DNA of 64,000 nucleotides from Zopfochytrium polystomum (Eukaryota; Chytridiomycota; Chytridiomycetes; Chytridiales; Chytridiaceae), in assembly GCA_025765615.1 (NCBI GenBank), contig JAIVFJ010000182.1:62001-126000 (forward strand), in the 5' to 3' direction. Below are positions 44,149 to 53,391 of this stretch, in pieces. The translations under genes were made by a program, and so were the position numbers. The notes under the pieces are model-generated. The model saw nothing but the letters and a program-made list of their open reading frames with translations, searched no databases and was not told the origin of the DNA. Positions within the stretch are counted from its first letter, which is position 1. Each line of letters begins with the position of its first letter.

Positions 44149-44377
44149 TGTTAGGCAGAACTGACTGGTTAGCAGCAAGGGGCACAAAAGAGACGTGAAC
44201 CTATTGTGACTGTCAGTTATTGTTCTCATGATACCCATGGGCGAGAGCAAGCACACCTCTAATGCAGATCTGGGCGCTGGCTTGCACTGTTGACAAATAC
44301 TCCAAGGACCACCCACAAACACACATCTCCATTTCATTCACTCCCTCCACTCACTCACTCACAATAGGCTGTTTACA
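44149..44377 (+). repeat. 3' LTR of the Ty1/copia remnant
   Basis: It starts TGTTAGGCAGAACTGACTGG and ends GGCTGTTTACA, directly after a purine-rich tract and copia RNase H coding sequence. It has an internal deletion relative to the 412-bp copy at 28553. This placement identifies the whole solo repeat family as copia LTRs. Confidence 0.75.
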
Positions 44378-44399
44378 CCACAAAGTACTGATGTTGCTG

Positions 44400-44537
44400 C
44401 TCCTTATACGCCTTTTACTTTTACTTTTTTTTTTTGTTTTTTGTTGGATGTGTGAATAAAGGGGCTTGAACTGGCACCATTTTTTAAATTTTGTCCAAGT
44501 GTATGAAGACTTTTGTCCCCTGACTTTACAGTGGGGT
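44400..44537 (+). repeat. Tc1/mariner 3' terminal fragment
   Basis: It ends GAAGACTTTTGTCCCCTGAC and matches the 3' end of the element at 45129-46122 (TGTGTGAATAAAGG-like block followed by a terminal repeat). An opposed terminal repeat CAGTGGGGTGACAAC starts four bases later. Confidence 0.6.
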
Positions 44538-45128
44538 GACAACTCGTGGAATGGCAAAAATTATGGTGCAGTGCCATACATTCACTTTGCCAAACCTCGC
44601 GAATTTTTTTACCGATCGATTTGAGATTTCGCACATGCGCTGCTGCCCTTTTTTGCCCTTATCGAATGCTTTATACATCCAATCAGTTGTTTGTGAAGGT
44701 TTGAAAATGCTTTGACTATATCAATGTGACACAAATAGATCACCATAAAAAATCAGTATTTTGGATCAAATTGAGTCACTTCCTTATGCCCCATCTGCAA
44801 TCTCGACAATGTAATGGGCTGTAAGATTGAATACATGAAGATAATCTCCCCTCCATTCTCTGCAGATTTCAACCACTGCAGTCACCGTTAGGATTTTGGC
44901 TTCAATCTTTAAGACTGTTGAAAGATTTTCCTCCAATTCCTGCACAAGAAAGATAGAATTAGCTGGACTTTTTGACCCCGCCACTGCATAACTACCAGTT
45001 TCATGCAACATCTTGCGCCACTACTTGACACTGTATTTACAAACTTTCATAGCGTTGTATTGAGTATTGAAAAAGTTTGTCCAACTGAATATGCGGCAGT
45101 GCCCTTTCACTTGAAGGTATCTGCGTAC
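44538..45128. other. Tc1-type sub-terminal DNA and spacer
   Basis: 44541-44640 starts CAGTGGGGTGACAACTC and contains ACCGATCGATTTGAG, resembling Tc1/mariner ends. The rest shows no gene. Confidence 0.4.
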
Positions 45129-46122
45129 AGTGGGGTGACAAAAGTTTTCAAACACCTTGTCAAAACAACGCCTGCCCCCCACTACCACCACACAATCAAA
45201 GATACTCCTCGTAATCCAGATCACCCAGATCACCACCAAACCTTGCATGGAAAAGCAGCATCACACAAAGGACGCATAAGAAGGGATGGAGCCTTGGGAA
45301 GACCAGCAACTTCATTCCAATCAAGCGAGCGAGTGCCCAAAGTTTCATACACTGATTCAAGAAGATGGGAGGCCTGGTTGATCTCCCACGCAATGGACAG
45401 CTGAAAAAAGCTCTCAGCCTATGATTGATGGTGTTTTGGTTGGGCAACAAAACGCTCTGCGGAGAATCGTCACCAGACATTATAGGACGTCACAAACACT
45501 GTGAAGTCCACTCAGTCTTCACCAGTTTCAACCAGAACCTTTCAGAGGTACTTGCACCTGCTTGGAATTCACAGCCGTCTTTCAAGAAAGAAGCTCTTTG
45601 TATCTCCAAAGTATCTCCAAAGTATCAAGCAAGTCGCCTGGCATTTGCTTGCAAGCACAAGGATTGGTCCGTCGAGGATTGGGCCAAAGTAATTTGGACA
45701 GATGAGGCAACTTTCGAAACAGGGAAGCAGGGCAAGGTCTGTGTTTGGAGGAGAGCTGGAGCATGATGAATGAGTGCTTGCAAGGCTCATGCAAGAGTGA
45801 TCAGGAATCTTTCTCCATTTAAGGCTGTTTCATGGGTTCAAACCCCAGGTGCTTTTTGTTCATTGACAGCTGCCTCAGCTCAAGCAAGTTTATTGAAATT
45901 CTTGAAGTGGAGTTTGAGGCTTTTCTGGACTATGTGGCTTGGATAATGGACTCTCAAAAGGATGCGACTGCCAGTTTCATCTATCAGCAATACCACCAGC
46001 TTTATTCACGGTTTCCTTTAGCTTGCTTTTTTTTTTTCAGATGTGTGAATAAAGGAGCTTGAACCCACACCATTTTTTTTTTTTAATTTTGTTCAACTGC
46101 TGAAGACTTTTGCCACCCCACT
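45129..46122 (+). mobile_element. Decayed Tc1/mariner element with both terminal repeats
   Basis: The left end is CAGTGGGGTGACAAAAG, preceded by TA. The right end is CTTTTGCCACCCCACTG, its near-perfect inverse. Transposase pieces lie in order: damaged HTH (RRDGALGRPATSF), STRTFQRYLHLLGIHS, LAFACKHKDWSVEDWAKVIW with TDEATFETGKQGKVCVW, and QKDATASFIYQQ. Stops and frameshifts occur, and the LDWPAQSPDLN block is deleted. It is about 994 bp against the 1.3-1.7 kb usual for the family, and is not autonomous. Confidence 0.8.
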
Positions 46123-47283
46123 GTCCAGTGGGGAAATGTTTTTGCGGAAACCTCGAAAATTGAAGTGCTGGTGGGCATATCCAAATGGAACAACTCCGCC
46201 AATTTTCAATGAGACATTATGAAACTCCGTACACGCAGTGATAATCAGCAGAGGACAATGCTCCCTTAATCTTGCCACCTGGATATTGCTGGGGCAATAA
46301 CTATGCTTTATTTATGTCAAAAAATGAGAAATGGGGTAGAAAACTTTACGACACTTTCTCAGCTGAAGTCAGAACACCTCTGCAGTGAGCGATTTCTGCA
46401 GTAAATTGGCGAATTATTGTTTTCCGCAATTCAATCAGATGGCCAAATACGCTGTGGCAAATGTAATTGGCACTTAAAACGTTTGGTTAATTGGGCCAAA
46501 ACACGTAAACCATGTTGCAGCAATCTGCATTGTTTTACTTCATCAACATCAATTAGAACCATTACGAGACTTTTTCCAGATAAGGAATATTCTCCAGAAC
46601 CAAAACAACTGATAGTACTCAAACTGAGGTAACATGATTTGGGATAACTGATTTTCATCCACTTTGAAGCATCTTGGTTTGCAATCCCTTTTTAACACAG
46701 CTGATCAGTGCGAAAATTTTTCCTGCATAATAATGCTAAATATATTCTTTCACCAATTCTTCACAACTTAGAGCTATTGCGTCACCCTTGCAGTGTTTGG
46801 TTAAGGAGAACAGTATTGTAATTATTTCTTCAGATTTGCACAGTTCTGTATCCGAGGCAAACACTCCCCTCCCCACTGCAGCAGTCATCGCAGCAAAGGG
46901 AGGGAACACAGATTACTGGAAAAAAAAAATTTCACATCAACACACAAAATTGTGCCAATGGAGTGGTTGACTGTGGGTGCTCCGACGGTGGTGGAGTGGG
47001 ATGTGGGTTCCAAAAGAGGAGATGCATCTAACAGCATTTGTTGGTGACCGAGTGTTGAATTTTATTTTATTTTATTTTTATTTTTATTTTTTAAACTATT
47101 TCTCGCTGGAAAGAGCGAGAAAAAAAATGCAGAACCAAAGCGCGTTTGTTTGCTGCAACACAGGAGCGCCCTTCAGTGCGCAACAAGGAGGGAAACATAC
47201 AACGAAACGAAACACACAAACAACAACAACAGCTGCAACATTCCTTTTTTTTTTTTTTTTTTTTCTTTCTTTTTCTTTTTGCA
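46123..47283. other. Spacer with Tc1-like sub-terminal DNA
   Basis: 46126-46280 begins CAGTGGGGAAATG next to the right end of the Tc1 element and resembles another Tc1-type end. 47058-47092 is a TTTTA/TTTTTA repeat. No gene. Confidence 0.4.
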
Positions 47284-50200
47284 TCACATAAGCACAGCGT
47301 GTTCATTGTAAAGCAGCTTGCGGACCTTGTAGTAGTCCGCGCTCAGCCCGCCCTCCAGAATCAGCCGCGCTCCGCCTCCGCCCCCGCCCCCACCAGCCCC
47401 CCTGCCCGCACCGCCGCCGCCCCCGCCTGCGGCCGCGGCCCGCCGCGCCATCACGTTGCCGTTCACGACCAGCACGCCCGCCGTAAACTCGGCCTCGAAT
47501 CCCGCCTCTGCAAGCACCCGCCGGAACTCGGACAGCCGCACGTCGCCCACGATGATCGGTTGGTGCGCGCGCCGGTGCTCGACCGGCAGCACGTCCAGTA
47601 CGGGCACCGCCGTCACCGCCGCAGACGCCTTCGCCGTCGTCGGCGAGGCCCCGTCGTCACCGCTTTCGTTGTCGCCGATGATTTCGTCGTCGTCGTCGTT
47701 GTCGGCGTCGCCGACGGCCGCGTCCGTGTCGCCGTCCACCTCCATGGCGTCCCTGCCGGGTAAGTCCGGGGCCGCCATCGCCGAGGCCGCCGCTGTCGCT
47801 GCCGCCTCCTCCGCGCCAGTGCTTCTGTTCCTGTTCCCGTTCCTGCTGTTGCTCGCCCTGGCAAAGTCGTTGGTCCGTTCTGGCAATCGGATCACTCCCG
47901 AGACGTACGCCAGCTCGTACTCGGAGCTCTGTTTGCTCAAAAGCGTCAAAGTGAGAAGAAAAGAAAGAAAGAAAAAAATCCAAGCAGATCCCGGTTCAAC
48001 GCACTCCTTACCCTGGATATCGTAAGCGAACTGACCAAAGAGTCCGTCAAAGTGAGCTGCATTCAAATTGCCGCTTGTGAGTCGAAGGCCCAACACACAG
48101 CAGACAAAGGCAGACAGAGAAGGGATCCGAACCTGGTGCATTTCTGTGGCGGCGGACACGTTCACCCATTCGTTCGGCACTGGGCAAAAGACTTCGTTCG
48201 TCATGGCATCGTTCTCCAGGCAAAAGTCGCGCAGTTTCGTTGTGGCTTCCTCGGAACCGTGAACCAGAATCTGAATGGAAAAAAAAAAAAAAAAAGTAAA
48301 GAAAACCCAACCAATCAATAAGGTTTCCGTGCCTCTCTTTTTTCAATTGAAATGCTTACGAGTTTTCTTGGGCTAATGTGAGGCAAGAGTATGCGAATCG
48401 CGCGACCATCAGCCCTTCCTTCAAAGTCAATAAAATGAAGTCGGCAGCGAACTTCAAGATTCATGTCCATCTTAATGTACTTGGAGGGAATCTTCTCTTC
48501 CTCGTCCTCAATGTTCGTCTCCTGCTTCTGGAGCGGCGGCAGCTGGTGGATGCGATTCAGTAAGCGGGCAAAAGTAATGACACTAGTAACAACGAGCTCG
48601 CACTTTCCCACCTCCTCCGACTGTTCCGCTTGAGCAGCCGCCAGTCGGGCGTCCGAGTGAACAAAAGCAGCTGGATCAATCAGTTCTCCATAGTCGTCCA
48701 TTTTCCTTCGGAAATCGGTTATCGGGTACATCTTGAATATCCGCGACTGCTTAAAAAAGCCAGACGTCCTCTGACTGTCCTTGACGTAAAAGTCAAATGA
48801 TCCCGTGTTTCCTCCGGCGTCGCCTCCGATCTGGCGGCCACTGCTTACGCCCGCTGCTCTTGCGACTCCTTCCTCATCACTCAGATCGCTGTCATTGTCT
48901 TCTGCAGCCGCCGCGGCCGCTTGTGCTGCCTCCTCCTGCTCCCTCTTTCGCCGTTCCTCCGCCTGCGTATATGCGTCAAGTTCCTCACCTTCGAGCGGAA
49001 CCCTCCGTTTTTCCTGAAAAAAGGTGTTACACAAGTGCACAAGTGGTTCCTGGAAGAGTACCTGAACGGATATGTCAAAAGTGGCGAAAACCGGACCTTG
49101 CTGCTCTTTGACAATGTTGTAAAGGTGACGGGCCAACGAGTTTGGGGGACCTCGGTCGCACAGTAAGACGGTGTTGTTTCGATTTCTGCACATGCTTAAA
49201 AATAGGCTCCGCGACAAGCCAACATCCATGCTCGGCAGCGACGCTAATATGACTTTTGGCCCGTTCACGCTTTCCACGTCTGCCAGACGGTGAACGAGCC
49301 GAACATGGCTGCATTCGGGATGGATCAAACAGGTTAAAAAAAAAAAAAACGAAAGAGGGGAAAAGGCATGATTCAATCCGGCAAGCGAAATATGAACGGA
49401 CCTGAAATCAAAGGGTACTTTGCGGTCTTGTGCAAGCAAACTCGTAATGCTTTCAGCCATCCATTCAAGCATTCGTTTTGCAACCGTTATAGTCCGCTTG
49501 CTTTGCCGCGTCAGCAAGAAAAGGGGAAGCTTTGTAATGTCGGGATTCGCTGCCCAATACCCCTCCAACAGATACGCAAGCTCCATCGACCGCGTCGTGG
49601 ACTCGATTGGTATAAGCACGCTCCCTTGGTTCGCAGCAGTTTGGAGAATGATATCTGTGTAGTATTGGAAATCGATAAGTGGATCGAAGAACGAAAAGAG
49701 AGTTTCCCACCGAAAAGCATGGCAACGCGTTCCCCCTCTCTTGTCTTTGTGAACATTAAGTGTGTTGAAAGCGTCGGTGATTAATAAAGTAGGACGGGTC
49801 AACAAGCCCAAAGACGACCTTTGCAAATGTCTGCCTCAAAAATCAGTCCCAGCTTAACCTTGGTGCCACGATTCGACTTACCGTTCGCCTGCGTGGTTGT
49901 AATCTACAGCATAAATAATCTCGTCCGTGTCCTTTTTAATTTTCCAGATTGCACCTCCCAGACTGTGCCCGGCCGGGTACGCAGTTACTGAAATACCTTT
50001 GCATCGGCTTCCTGTGTTGAATAGTCCAGTCAGGAAAAAAAAAAAAAATAATCACTCCATCCGCAAAACGAAAACGGCCTGTTTCTCTTTCACCTGGCAG
50101 CTGCATGGGTTGGGACGCTTTAAGCGGTATGACTCGATCGAACGCGGCGTCCACGTCTGCGGCCGAGAACAAGGTGAAGTCCTCCGCAGCGCGCTTAGAC

Positions 50201-50642
50201 TGAAGCGCGTCGTGGAGGCAAAGGGGCGCAAGATCACGCACGGGATCGGTCGCGTACGCAACGCATGACAGACCGAGATTTGTGACGGCGTAGGGGAAAG
50301 CGCCCAGGTGGTGCAGATCGGCGTGTGTCAAGAGGACGGCGTCGACGTGCTTGGCAACGCTGTAAGGGGATTCAAAGAGGGGGATCAGTGCTGTGGGTCA
50401 GCAGAAGGAAGCGAAGTGGGAATGGAATGGGGGCCATGAGGGCCAGGAGGGCCAGGGGGGTCCGGAGGGCCGAGCGCGACAGTCCTCACTCACCCAGCCA
50501 GAAAGCGCAGGGCGTTTGCGTCGAACGAGTCGCTCCAGCCGCAGTCGAGCAGAATCCTCGCTTCGTCGATTTGGAGCAGGTAGCAGAGCGGGCCCTCGTC
50601 CATGGCGCCCGAGAGGGGCACGAAGCGCACGAAGGAGGTCAT
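47284..50642 (-). CDS. CFT2: Cleavage and polyadenylation factor subunit CPSF2 (CPSF100/Cft2)
   Basis: Catalytically silent metallo-beta-lactamase/beta-CASP partner of CPSF73/Ysh1 in the nuclear mRNA 3'-end cleavage complex. Exons (minus): 50642-50494, 50359-50094, 50011-49882, 49830-49402, 49308-49062, 49013-48360, 48270-48133, 48056-48012, 47928-47284; they join in frame to 900 residues. The start [17 protein letters not shown] leads to LLDCGWSD, then [35 protein letters not shown] and [61 protein letters not shown] and [14 protein letters not shown] follow, then [23 protein letters not shown] and [11 protein letters not shown]. The zinc motif is HxDxxH-like rather than HxHxDH, as in CPSF100. 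The introns 49401-49309 (93 bp) and 49061-49014 (48 bp) are stop-free multiples of three. Another 69-bp candidate inside exon 6 and a 72-bp one inside exon 4 could be spliced too. The C-terminal part is Gly/Asp-rich. Confidence 0.93.
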
Positions 50643-51139
50643 CGGCGGCGGGGGCGGGGGCGGGGGACTGCGCCCCTTGTCGACTTTTTTTTCTTTTTTT
50701 TTTTTTTTTTTTTTCTTTTTTTTTTCTTTTTTCTCTTCCTATTTGTCTTTGTGTGTTCTTCATGTCACAAAGTCACACCACAAAGCCGCAAGACGCAACC
50801 AACCCCACAACCGCCCAACACAACAACCGTTCCTCCCGCCCGACGAGCCCCCACGCGTAAAGAACCCCCCCACGAGACTTCCCCGTTGCAAGCTTCACGG
50901 CGAATCGAATCGAAAAAAAGGGCGTGCGTCTCTGAATAGCTTGCCCCCAAGGAACGGCCTGCGATCCATGCCTCCATTGCAGGAGCTTCCCCGCATAAGC
51001 CCGCCGATCACAGCCCTGCCCTCAAGTGGTGACCCAGCGCCGTCACGATGGCCACCTTCTCAAATGGATGCGCATGGTGCGTGCATCAAACCCACACACA
51101 CATGCGACCGAAGCAAGCGCCCTCAATGGTCGAAGTCCC
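50643..51139. other. Upstream flank of CPSF2
   Basis: It contains GGGCGG-rich DNA next to the CPSF2 start and a T-rich block of about 45 bp at 50684-50730 (A-rich on the CPSF2 strand). The CPSF2 promoter is expected here. No ORF is supported on the plus strand. Confidence 0.45.
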
Positions 51140-51405
51140 CCAACCCTATGCATGTATGTACAAGTGCTCAAAAATAAATAATAAATTAGGCAGGTGTGGG
51201 GTACAGCTTGTCAGGCACTCCATCCCTAGGCAGCCAGGCAGTCTCTGTTAGTCACCAAAAAAAGAAAATATGTTGAGAAAACCCTGGCGCAACGGAAACT
51301 GTTAAGACGAAAGTAGTAAAAGCAGGCCCAATAATAAAAACAGGTTAGCCGCAAATACACTTTGATAATGCCTTGGAAACTAAAGAACCAGGAATAATAA
51401 TACTT
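51140..51405 (+). repeat. Dispersed repeat R3, copy 2
   Basis: Matches 17826-18092 almost end to end, with scattered substitutions. No coding capacity. Confidence 0.7.
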
Positions 51406-52028
51406 CTGACCCCTACATAGTTGACTCCCTTCTCCCCCTCCCCCTCATTGCTGGCGACGACGAGGGTTCGCTCAGCGCCGCTTGGTGAGGGGTACTCGGT
51501 CCTACCCAGTCTGTTGACTTCTAACCACTCCAGTTGTATTTAAAAAATGGTACCTGAGATAAAAGCCCCACCATTTCTGCAAATGTGGCGTGAATTAGTT
51601 TGTTGTTTTGCATGTGAAAAAGGATCTGTCCACTGCTCTGACCTTCACTCTTCCAAAAAAAAGTCACTTCCAGCTGGCAAAGTCGTTTGGCCAAAACAGA
51701 CCAGGGAGGGTTCTGACAGGCATTGCACGCCTGTCTTTCCACAGACAGACTTCATCCGCGCTTTTTCTTACGGAATCCCACGCACAGCGCAACCACGCTG
51801 CGCAAGGCGCTTTCCCGCCCCGCCCGCCTCCTCTCTAGGTCAGACTGCCACCACCTCTGATAGGTGAATTTGAGGTTGCTGTACTTTGTCTGTCCCCCCG
51901 CAGTCACACGCTCCTCTGTTGCCCACAGGGTATGAGGCCAGCGGCACAGCAAATGGGCGAGAAACAGGGGACTTCTGCGACCACCCTCTGGTACACTCTG
52001 TAAAGGGCAAACAGTCGGATCATGAAAT
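51406..52028. other. No recognisable gene
   Basis: Neutral spacer up to the 5' LTR. Short frames lack motifs. Confidence 0.5.
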
Positions 52029-52046
52029 TGTTATGAATCACCCTCT

Positions 52047-52203
52047 GGAAACCTCTGGAACCTTCTAGAACATTCCTTCATGGAACCTTCTGGAACCTTC
52101 TGGAACCTTCTAGAACATTCCTTCATGGAACCTTCTGGAACCTTCTGGAACCTTCTAGAACATTCCTTCATGGAACCTTGTGGAACCTTCTGGAACCTTC
52201 TTT
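52047..52203 (+). promoter_or_regulatory. Heat-shock-element array in the 5' LTR
   Basis: Alternating GAA and TTC triplets at 5-bp spacing, for example GAACCTTCTAGAACATTC, repeated through three 45-bp units that start near 52063, 52108 and 52153. This is the canonical binding pattern for trimeric heat shock factor (nGAAn inverted repeats). The array sits about 105 bp upstream of the TATA box. The 3' LTR has the same array with two units (56568-56680). Confidence 0.75.
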
Positions 52204-52310
52204 GCTTTCCTGACTTGTCTTGTTGTCATTGGTATCATTGGTATCATTGCATTACTAATTGCTCTTTCTGGAACTTTCTTGGAGTCTTGACAAGGAACAC
52301 TCTCAAAAGG

Positions 52311-52317
52311 TATAAAA
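52311..52317 (+). promoter_or_regulatory. TATA box of the LTR promoter
   Basis: TATAAAA within AAAAGGTATAAAAAGG, conserved in all three LTR copies. It lies about 36 bp before the block AAGTGAATTAT that is predicted to start the RNA. Confidence 0.7.
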
Positions 52318-52429
52318 AGGGGGATGGGGGACCTGTCCCATCCCTCAAGTGAATTATTGTTTCCAATACAATCATCACTCCTCTCAGTTCCTTGTCTGCC
52401 TTGTCCTGTCCTGCCCTGTTCCTGACATC

Positions 52430-52440
52430 ATAATTCACTT
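52430..52440 (+). promoter_or_regulatory. Primer binding site, self-priming type
   Basis: ATAATTCACTT, two bases after the LTR, is the exact reverse complement of AAGTGAATTAT at 52347-52357, where the RNA should begin. Tf1 and Tf2 of fission yeast prime from an 11-base pairing of their own 5' end in this way. No match to a tRNA 3' end is apparent. Confidence 0.65.
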
Positions 52441-52467
52441 CACCCTCTCCCACTACTCTCTGCCATC

Positions 52468-53391
52468 ATGTCTGACCCAAACAACACCTTCCCTGATGCA
52501 ACTGCCTTCCAAGCCTTGATGGACCAATTACAAGCCCTCTCAAGACAGACACACCAACTTCAAGAACAAGTCCTTCACCAGCAGCACCAGCTTCAACAAC
52601 AACTTCACCAACAAGAACATCAAGCTCTTCCCCTGCCTCAAGCCAACCAAGCAAGAGAGCCCAAGGTTCCCAGCCCTGACAAGTTCACTGGGCTGGCCAA
52701 AGACCTTAGGAACTTCATGGCCACTGTGGAGAATGTCATCCTTCTCCAACCTTCAAGATTTCCCAGTGAGCAAGTCAAGGTTCTTTTCACAAGCACCCTC
52801 CTGTCTGGTCAAGCTCAATCATGGTACAGATCTCTCCCAAGCACACCCACCACCCTGCAAGAGCTCTGGGAGGGGCTGGAAGCTACCTTTGGTGACCCCT
52901 ACGCATCTTGGACAGCAAGATCCAAGCTCAAGCATATCAAGCAAGGAAAGCAATCTTGTGTGGCCTACACCAACCAATTCAAGCAACTAGCCAGAGACTC
53001 TGGATACAATGATGCAGCTCTGATGGAGCTGTACCATGATGGTCTCCATGAGTCTATCCAAGACATGCTCTCCCAGTCTCTGCACATCCCTGAGACCTTG
53101 GAAGAGTACATTCTCCTTGCCATCAAGATTGACAACAGACTCTACTCCAAGAGGCTGAAGCAAAGACAAGTAGGAACTACATCAAGACCTACCCCAGTTC
53201 CTCAAGCTCTTACAGTTCCTGAACCCATGCAAGTGGATGCAGTTGAGACACTTCCTAAGGGTCCTCTGAGCCAAGAGGAGAAAACAAGGAGGGCCCAGCA
53301 GGGACTGTGTTTTTACTGTGGCTCCAAGGAGCATGCTGTCAAGGACTGCCCAAGGAAGAAGCACCCAAACTCCCAGGTCCAGGCTCACTGA
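52468..53391 (+). CDS. Gag of the Tf1-like element
   Basis: 307 residues from ATG (MSDPNNTFPDATAF). An N-terminal Gln/His-rich coiled-coil-like stretch is followed by a Ty3-type capsid domain with FMATVENVILLQPSRFPSEQ, SWYRSLPSTPTTLQELWEGL and LYHDGLHESIQDML. The zinc knuckle CFYCGSKEHAVKDC (CX2CX4HX4C) lies near the end. It forms the particle shell and packages the RNA. The ORF is intact. Its end overlaps pol by about 85 bp in another frame (pol is -1), so pol expression would need a -1 shift or a comparable recoding; no canonical slippery heptamer is obvious. Confidence 0.88.
   Translation: MSDPNNTFPDATAFQALMDQLQALSRQTHQLQEQVLHQQHQLQQQLHQQEHQALPLPQANQAREPKVPSPDKFTGLAKDLRNFMATVENVILLQPSRFPSEQVKVLFTSTLLSGQAQSWYRSLPSTPTTLQELWEGLEATFGDPYASWTARSKLKHIKQGKQSCVAYTNQFKQLARDSGYNDAALMELYHDGLHESIQDMLSQSLHIPETLEEYILLAIKIDNRLYSKRLKQRQVGTTSRPTPVPQALTVPEPMQVDAVETLPKGPLSQEEKTRRAQQGLCFYCGSKEHAVKDCPRKKHPNSQVQAH

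Larger units (their letters stand above)
52029..52427 (+). repeat. 5' LTR of Tf1-like element
   Basis: 399 bp, TGTTATGAATC...GTTCCTGACA. It contains three 45-bp repeat units, a TATA box and the predicted transcript start. Confidence 0.92.

Noticed and set aside
52047..52203. CRISPR-like array
   Set aside because: Tandem 45-bp units without unique spacers, inside an LTR of a eukaryotic element.
53340..53375. Canonical -1 slippery heptamer for gag-pol
   Set aside because: The overlap needs a -1 shift, but no X-XXY-YYZ heptamer is evident; TGTTTTTAC nearby does not fit the rule.
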